Below, in pieces: positions 58,104-64,000 of a DNA stretch of 64,000 nt. How positions within the stretch are numbered: the stretch's first letter is position 1; every line of letters begins with the position of its first letter. The notes beneath the pieces are model-generated. The model worked only from the letters and a program-made list of their open reading frames with translations, made no database searches and was not told the origin of the DNA. This stretch comes from Tetragonia tetragonoides (taxonomy: Eukaryota > Streptophyta > Magnoliopsida > Caryophyllales > Aizoaceae): assembly GCA_038025085.1 (NCBI GenBank), contig CM076141.1, positions 13,146,001 to 13,210,000 on the forward strand, written 5' to 3'. The position numbers and the translations under genes are program-made.

Positions 58104-59819
58104 CGAGTGAGGGGGAACAACCTATGGTACCTCGACAGTGGGTGTTCCAAGCACATGACAGTAGATAGTTCTAAATTTCTCTCACTCAAAGCCTTCTCAG
58201 GTGGTAATGTGACTTTTGGAGACAATAAGAAAGGAGAAATCACAGGTATAGGAAATGTTGGTAAGTCCCTTTCACATTCCATTGAAAACGTATTTATGGT
58301 CGAGGGGTTGAAGCACAACTTACTAAGCGTTTCTCAACTTTGTGACAAAGGAAATGAAGTGGTTTTCAACTCTGAGAAAAGTTTAGTAAGAAGGGTCGAA
58401 ACCAATGAGGTCATCCTAATTGGAAAGCGATATAATGATATATATCATGTTGATGTAGATACTCTTCCAAATGCGTCTCTAACTTGTCTAAGTGTAGTAG
58501 AAGATGATCCATTGCTATGGAATTCAAGGTTGGGACATGTAAGTCTTTCGCTGTTACAAAAGCTGAGCTCACAGGAACTTGTAATTGGTCTACCCGCTGT
58601 AAAATATCACAGTGACAAAGTGTGTGACGCTTGCATTAGAGGAAAACATGTCCGCATATCCTTCAAATCAAAGAACATGGTAAGCTCTACAAGACCACTA
58701 GAACTCCTACATATGGATCTTTGTGGTCCTATGAGACTGGTAAGTAGAGGAGGTAAGCGATATATTCTTGTAATTGTTGATGATTGTTCACGATTTACAT
58801 GGACTATTTTTCTATCCTCTAAAGATGAGACTTTTGCTGAATTCTTGGTATATGCTAGGAAGTCTCAAAAACTTCAAGGGAACAACATATTGCATATTCG
58901 TTCTGACCATGGCACAGAGTTTGAAAACTCCAAGTTTGATGAGTTTTGCAGGGAGAATGGAGTAGGTCACAATTTCTCGGCCCCAAGAACACTACAACAA
59001 AATGGGGTTGTGGAGCACAAGAATAGAACTTTGGAGGATGTTGCTAGAACTATGCTAATCGCTAGTGGTCTTCCAAAGAACTTTTGGGCTGAGACAGTAA
59101 ATACGGCCTGCTACATCATCAATAGGGTATCACTAAGGCCAATACTCAAGAAGACCCCTTATAAACTGTATAAGAGGAGAAAGCCCAACATCATGCACTT
59201 GAGAAGTTTTGGCTGTAAGTGTTACGTGCACAACAATGGTAATAATAATCTAGGAAAATTCGATGCAAGAAGTGATGAGGGAGTATTCCTTGGGTACTCA
59301 TCTCATAGCAAGGCATATAGAGTTTACAACAAAAGGACCATGTGTGTTGAAGAAAGTGTACATGTGGTTTTTGATGAAACTAACTCTTTACATGACAGAG
59401 ATATGCAGGTCAATACAGATGAAGATGATTTTGAGATCGGAATGGTAAGACAAGATATAAATCTTGATGAAATTGATCAGAGTACAATGGAGAAAGCTAC
59501 TGAGCTACACGAAGCAACAATTCAGGGGGAACAACCAAAGGTAACAGAAGGGGTAAGGAGCGATGACGCGCTGAACTGGGTGGAAAACACTGCTGAGCTT
59601 AATCCCAACACTGTTACGACAGAAGCTACTCCAGATGTTACTCTGGAAGTTACCCCTGATGAAGGTCAAACGTCCACAAGCAACTTTGTTCCAAAATCCT
59701 GGAAGCATCAAAGTTCACACCCCTTGGAAGCAATAATCAGTGATATCAACAAGGGTGTACAGACGAGATCGAAACTTCGAAACTTTTGTGCTCATTCTGC
59801 TTTTTTTATCTTTGGATGA
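58104..59819 (+). CDS. Sirevirus-like protease and integrase
   Basis: An open frame of about 570 residues. The protease motif LDSGCSKHM is near its start. Integrase has the zinc-binding HVSLSLL...CDACIRGKH, catalytic MDLCG and RSDHGTEFEN, and Glu in NGVVEHKNRT. It ends early at 59817-59819, where a run of T (about 59800-59806) has shifted the frame relative to reverse transcriptase. Confidence 0.9.
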   Translation, partial: RVRGNNLWYLDSGCSKHMTVDSSKFLSLKAFSGGNVTFGDNKKGEITGIGNVGKSLSHSIENVFMVEGLKHNLLSVSQLCDKGNEVVFNSEKSLVRRVETNEVILIGKRYNDIYHVDVDTLPNASLTCLSVVEDDPLLWNSRLGHVSLSLLQKLSSQELVIGLPAVKYHSDKVCDACIRGKHVRISFKSKNMVSSTRPLELLHMDLCGPMRLVSRGGKRYILVIVDDCSRFTWTIFLSSKDETFAEFLVYARKSQKLQGNNILHIRSDHGTEFENSKFDEFCRENGVGHNFSAPRTLQQNGVVEHKNRTLEDVARTMLIASGLPKNFWAETVNTACYIINRVSLRPILKKTPYKLYKRRKPNIMHLRSFGCKCYVHNNGNNNLGKFDARSDEGVFLGYSSHSKAYRVYNKRTMCVEESVHVVFDETNSLHDRDMQVNTDEDDFEIGMVRQDINLDEIDQSTMEKATELHEATIQGEQPKVTEGVRSDDALNWVENTAELNPNTVTTEATPDVTLEVTPDEGQTSTSNFVPKSWKHQSSHPLEAIISDINKGVQTRSKLRNFCAHSAFFIFG

Positions 59820-61343
59820 ACCTACTAACCATGTTGATGCTTTGACTGATTCTGATTGGATATTGGCTATGCAGGATGAATTACACCAATTTGAGAGGAA
59901 CAAAGTCTGACATTTGGAGCCTCGTCCTAATGACCATACCGTCATTGGCTTTAAGTGGGTTTTTTGAAACAAACTTGACGAGTACGACATGGTTATTAGG
60001 AATAAGGCTCGACTGGTAGTAAAAGATTATAACCAGCAAGTGGGAATTGATTATGAGAAAACCTTTGCTCCAGTTGCTAGACTTGAAGCCATTAGAATCT
60101 TAGTGTCCTTTGCATCTTACATGAGTTTTAAATTGTACCAAATGGATGTCAAAACTGCCTTCTTAAATGGATATCTTAAGGAAGACGTCTATGTAGAACA
60201 ACCCCCTGACTTTGAGAATCCCGAAGTGCCAAATCATGTGTGTAAGTTGGACAAAGCTCTTTATGGCTTAAAACAGGCTCCTAGAGCTTGGTATGAAAGA
60301 CTGTCCACCTTTTTACTAGAGAATGGATTCAAAAGAGGCACAATTGATAGAACCTTGTTCTTAAGAACAAATGAGGAACATTTATTATTAGTACAAATAT
60401 ATGTGGATGACATTATTTTTGGTGCTACTAACGATTCTTTATGCAAGGAGTTCGAGGACTTGATGCGAAGCGAATTTGAGATGAGTATGATGGGTGAGCT
60501 CAATTTCTTTTTGGGCTTACAAATCAAGCAAAGTGATAAAGGCATCTTGATCCACTAACAGAAATATCTTAAGGAACTCCTAAAGAAGTATGGAATGGAG
60601 TCTTCAAAGCCATATGACACGCCTATGGCAACGGCATGTAAGCTTGATGAAGACGCAAACGGTAAGGCCGTGAATAACACCATGTATCGTGGTATGATTG
60701 GTTCACTTTATATCTTACTTCTAGCAGACCTGACATTGTGTTTAGTGTGGGACTTTGTGCTCGATTTTAATCAAGTCCAAAGGAATCCCATTTGAAAGAG
60801 GTCAAACGAGTATTAAGGTATTTAAAGGGAATTAACGATTTGTCCTTATGGTACCCTAGAGGTGGTAACTTTGACCTTGTAGGGTATACGGACGCTGACT
60901 TTGCAGGTGACCTTGTGAACAGGAAAAGTACATCAGGTATGGCTCATTTTCTTGGACCTTTCTTGGTGTCTTGGGCTTCAAAGAAACAAAACGCTGTTGC
61001 CTTATCCACGGCCGAGGCCGAATACGTATCTGTTGCTACGTGTTGTGCGCAATCTCTATGGATAAAGCAATAGTTGATGGATTTTAAGGTGGATGTTGGT
61101 TGTGTTCCTATTATGTGTGATAATACTAGTGCAATTAGCATCTCCAAAGATCCTGTTCATCATTCTCGTACCAAACACATTCATATTAGGCATCACTTTT
61201 TGAGAGATAATGTTGAGAAAGGCCTAATTAAAGTGTGTTATTGTGGTACCAAGGATCAAATTGCTGACATTTTTACAAAACCATTAATTAGAGAGCAATT
61301 TGAGAAGCTTAGATTAGAACTTGGCATGCTTAAACTTACCTAA
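59820..61343 (+). pseudogene. Sirevirus-like reverse transcriptase and RNase H, several stops
   Basis: Reverse transcriptase blocks: [45 protein letters not shown] and active-site YVDD at about 60400. RNase H: YTDADFAGD, STAEAEYVS, ADIFTKPL. In-frame stops at about 59910 and 59967, at 60556-60558 and at 61071-61073, with a frameshift near 60730. Last stop at 61341-61343. Confidence 0.88.
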
Positions 61344-61878
61344 ATGCTTCATGACTTCGACCCCGATGATTGGCTAGTTGGCAGAATACTTGCAAATATG
61401 TGCATCTTTTGAATAAATTAAATCATATGCATTTGAGAATCATTGTGTAGGTCACAGACAATTAGCGTGCCGTAACTGGCATAACCACCTGCGCCATGTA
61501 TAAGTAATGACTCGTGAAAGGTCTAACGATATGACCCTTACGCTTCAAACGTCGGACCTGGAAAGTGAGGTATGAGTTTGATATATGATTTATTGTGTGC
61601 AAATAAACAGCCTTGTTACCCTCTGTATCCTCCCTTTAGCCTACCTACCAGTTGAACTGCTTATGTTTTGGCGCTGAATTTTTTTTTAAAAAAAAAGGCA
61701 GCACCCCCACTCTTCAACTGCCTTTCCACTACCCAATACACAACCGAGTCAAATTTAATTCCCAAAACCCACCTCCCATTAATTCCCCAAACCCATTCCA
61801 AATTCCCCATATCCAATTCAAACCACCACCTTCTTCACACACGGAGCTCCTCCGCCACCAAAGCCACCAACCCACCGT
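61344..61878. other. Region after pol, no LTR recognised
   Basis: No match to 54900-56098 seen by eye. May be 3' non-coding part of the Sirevirus-like element to about 61660; beyond a T/A homopolymer (61680-61697) the composition changes to C-rich. Confidence 0.4.
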
Positions 61879-62752
61879 CATTGTAATAACCCGAAATTTT
61901 TAAGTATGTTTAGTGAATAATCTAGTGATTTATTAAACTAATAATGATTTATTAGAAGATAATTAAATAATTTATTTATTTATTATTTTATTCATTTTCG
62001 GATTTTATTTATTAAAAAAAAAAGAAAAAAAAAGAAAGAAAAAGACACTTGTCATAACCGTTTCATGTGTGACACTTGTCCACCAAAAACCCTTACAACT
62101 CACCCTCTCTCTCACCACATTATTTCATTGCCCAAAATAAAACCACTCAAAATTTGAATCTCCTCTCTCTCACTAATTCCCCTTTAAAATATTACTGCTC
62201 TTCATCAGACATCCATCACCACTCCCATTTTCATTCCTTCCATCAGATGTTTCGGCTATCAGCACCATCTTCACTCCTCCATCCCATTTTCAGATTTCTC
62301 AAGAAAAATCCTAAAAGCTAAATGCTCATTTTGAGTTAGTAAAATCAAATAGGAAAAATTCCTATCCATTTTTCCATTTGAAATTCTCTCTCTCGTCTTG
62401 CCTCTTGGGTTGTGCGACCCATTGGTGGCTCCTCACACTATGAATTCTTTTGCTCCCTTGTGTTTAATCAATTGGGTAATTTCTTAATCCCAATTTCAAT
62501 TCGTTTTTATGAGTTTTGAGTTTATTATGCAAATTCATTGTATCCTCTTTCACCCATCTCAATTCTGAATTTTCACCACCGTCGTCACGAGGACATGGCT
62601 GACTACCAGCCACCTCCTTGCTCCCGTCACGGCCACCGTGAGCCAATTTATCACCATCTTCACCTATTTTTCTGGTTTGTAATAAGCCCTTAAACCCAAA
62701 TTGATATTGATATTAATTTGATTTAAATGTTCTGTTTTGGGGTTTCAAAACT
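61879..62752 (+). repeat. Possible Ty3-gypsy LTR start and unassigned sequence
   Basis: TGTAATAACCCGAAATTTTT at 61885-61904 is a common opening of plant gypsy LTRs. No end, primer site or coding region follows, so this is at most a fragment. The rest is pyrimidine-rich non-coding DNA. Confidence 0.3.
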
Positions 62753-63110
62753 CACTACAACCAAAGTAGGCTAAGGCAACACCCAAAATTACAACATTAT
62801 CGTGATTGTAACCTTTGGTGGCTTATGGCAACAGTTTTTAAGTGTTGTCGTGGACTTTCACCAGTTGTACTAGTTTTCATCGCATCAGGCATAAAACTGT
62901 TGCCGTAGGGATAGTAAAGGCAACATGACCAATAATAGTTGCCATCTGTATTGAAAAGGCAACAGTAATGCAAACCGTTGCATGTAAATGCAACAATAGA
63001 AAACCATTGCATTATAGGCAACAATCTACGGAAGTTGCCTATGTTGTCAACGGTTTGGTTATTATAGGCAACAATTTCGTGACGTTGCCTTTTAATTATA
63101 TGGGGTATGC
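62753..63110 (+). mobile_element. CACTA-like terminus with subterminal repeats
   Basis: CACTACAACCAAAGTAGGC at 62753 is followed by at least ten copies of GGCAACA / TGTTGCC and related GTTGC motifs in both orientations to about 63095. This is the organisation of a CACTA end. No opposite end is seen within the window, so it is a solo end or continues beyond. Confidence 0.6.
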
Positions 63111-63396
63111 GTTAAGTCCATATTATTTCAAATGGAGCTACACATAAAGAGAGCCATTCAGCCCATACAGCTTATTTTTTGGGCTAAAAAATACTTTAAT
63201 TTTTTGAGCATGTGTATATTCATTTTGATCCCCGAAAAGGTAATCTCTTAGGAAAAATATTAGAAATGTAAACTCTAAAACCTAAATCATAAGGATAATT
63301 TTATTTCAAATTGGTGATGAGGTCAATGTGATGGATTTTATATAGAAAAAAATAATTCCAAATTAAAACAACACGCAAATTAGATGACTAAATATG
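63111..63396. other. Non-coding spacer
   Basis: AT-rich, nothing recognised. Confidence 0.3.
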
Positions 63397-63460
<64 letters not shown>

Positions 63461-63461
63461 C
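63397..63461. repeat. (ACA)n microsatellite, about 21 units
   Basis: Perfect ACA/CAA trinucleotide run. Confidence 0.96.
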
Positions 63462-63691
63462 CATATGTATATACATCACGAGTAGCTTAACCTATGAGCT
63501 CTTTATTTCCCATCTGGTCCGTTTGTGATTTTTTTCACCATATATTGATCACCGTCAAACATTTAGAATAATGACAAATTCATCAGTATTCAACAGGAAA
63601 GGACTTGTTTAATAAGATCGACTAAGACATGTACACTGATCGAGTACATTACTAAACACGTTCAACTTCTACTTTCCGCCCGGAAAAAAAA

Positions 63692-63817
63692 GTGACACGT
63701 AGATTAGCTAGTTTAAGAATTTGATAACGTAACCCCTATATTGATCCAATCCACACGTGACACGTTTATTAGCTAGTTTAAGAATTTGATAATGTAACTC
63801 CTATATTCATCCAATCC
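63692..63817 (+). repeat. Two tandem copies of a 61-bp unit
   Basis: 63692-63752 and 63757-63817 both read GTGACACGT..ATTAGCTAG through ATCCAATCC, with about five differences; period 65. Confidence 0.9.
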
Positions 63818-64000
63818 TTTTCTCCTCTATGCCTGTCGTGTAAGGAGGAGATCAGTTCTTCATTCCCTGAGCGCATTCTAATAATCAGCAATTAACGAAT
63901 CGGTTAGGAAAACGGGGTTCGAAGGAGCAACGCCCCTTGCGGGGTCCAAGGGGAAATTGATTATAATGTATTTTTCAGGAAAAAAAAATACTATTATCAT
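63818..64000. other. Terminal spacer
   Basis: GGGGTTCGAAGGAGCAACGC and GGGGTCCAAGGGG near 63915-63953 resemble a motif common in plant LTR or MULE ends, but there is not enough sequence to assign. Confidence 0.25.

Larger units (their letters stand above)
54900..61343 (+). mobile_element. Sirevirus-like Ty1-copia element, 3' LTR absent, decayed
   Basis: The left part is a probable ~1.2-kb LTR (about 54900-56098) ending AGGTATAACA, followed by the TGGTATCAGAGC primer site and gag-pol in copia order to 61343. Long LTR, two CCHC knuckles and the wording of gag/pol suggest the Sirevirus/Maximus lineage (tentative). No second copy of the LTR appears in the 2.6 kb after pol, so the element is truncated or rearranged at its 3' end. 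Several stops and frameshifts break the frame. Confidence 0.85.

Overview
The window is plant nuclear DNA, almost certainly from a eudicot. It has spliced genes with GT-AG introns, AT-rich intergenic DNA and a dense load of plant transposons: Ty1-copia, CACTA, Helitron, MULE, Stowaway, SINE and LINE. The species cannot be fixed from sequence alone. The gene families are general plant housekeeping and regulatory families, and I make no firm taxonomic call.

Genes. (1) Positions 1-1419 (+) hold the C-terminal ~472 residues of a plant RanGAP, cut by the window edge. (2) Positions 4200-7403 (+) hold a five-exon TMEM208/SND2-like ER membrane protein of 173 aa. (3) Positions 12921-9144 (-) hold a small TPR protein gene whose first coding exon is split by a 3.15-kb CACTA transposon. 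A decayed or unrecognised reading frame follows at 9058-8240. (4) Positions 25520-22831 (-) hold a seven-exon bHLH transcription factor (546 aa, group XII / bHLH49-62-78 type). (5) Positions 49833-54192 (+) hold a seven-exon RGG-rich hyaluronan/mRNA-binding family protein (573 aa). I rebuilt the exon structures by matching splice sites to an unbroken reading frame.

Mobile DNA. A MULE-type MITE with a 9-bp duplication lies at 1945-2412. The CACTA element is at 9733-12880. A decayed plastid 23S rRNA fragment (15196-15600) runs straight into a diverged ~315-bp tandem repeat (15601-16920). A structurally complete copia element with 170-bp LTRs spans 26705-31810 on the minus strand. From 33 to 49 kb the DNA is gene-free and made of nested small elements. 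These include a nested MITE pair, three Stowaway elements, three SINEs with target-site duplications, and a Helitron complex (40802-47001) in which one clean Helitron sits inside a relative that also carries a LINE. A Sirevirus-like copia element (about 54900-61343) has a 5' LTR, primer site, gag and pol, but no 3' LTR in the window. It is followed by a possible gypsy LTR start and a CACTA-like end.

The genes do not form an operon or pathway. They are independent neighbours (nuclear transport, ER targeting, transcription, RNA binding) separated by transposons. I found no previously undescribed functional system. The most informative signals are the insertion histories: CACTA in a coding exon, Helitron in Helitron with a co-varying 3' hairpin, and the plastid rRNA/satellite junction.
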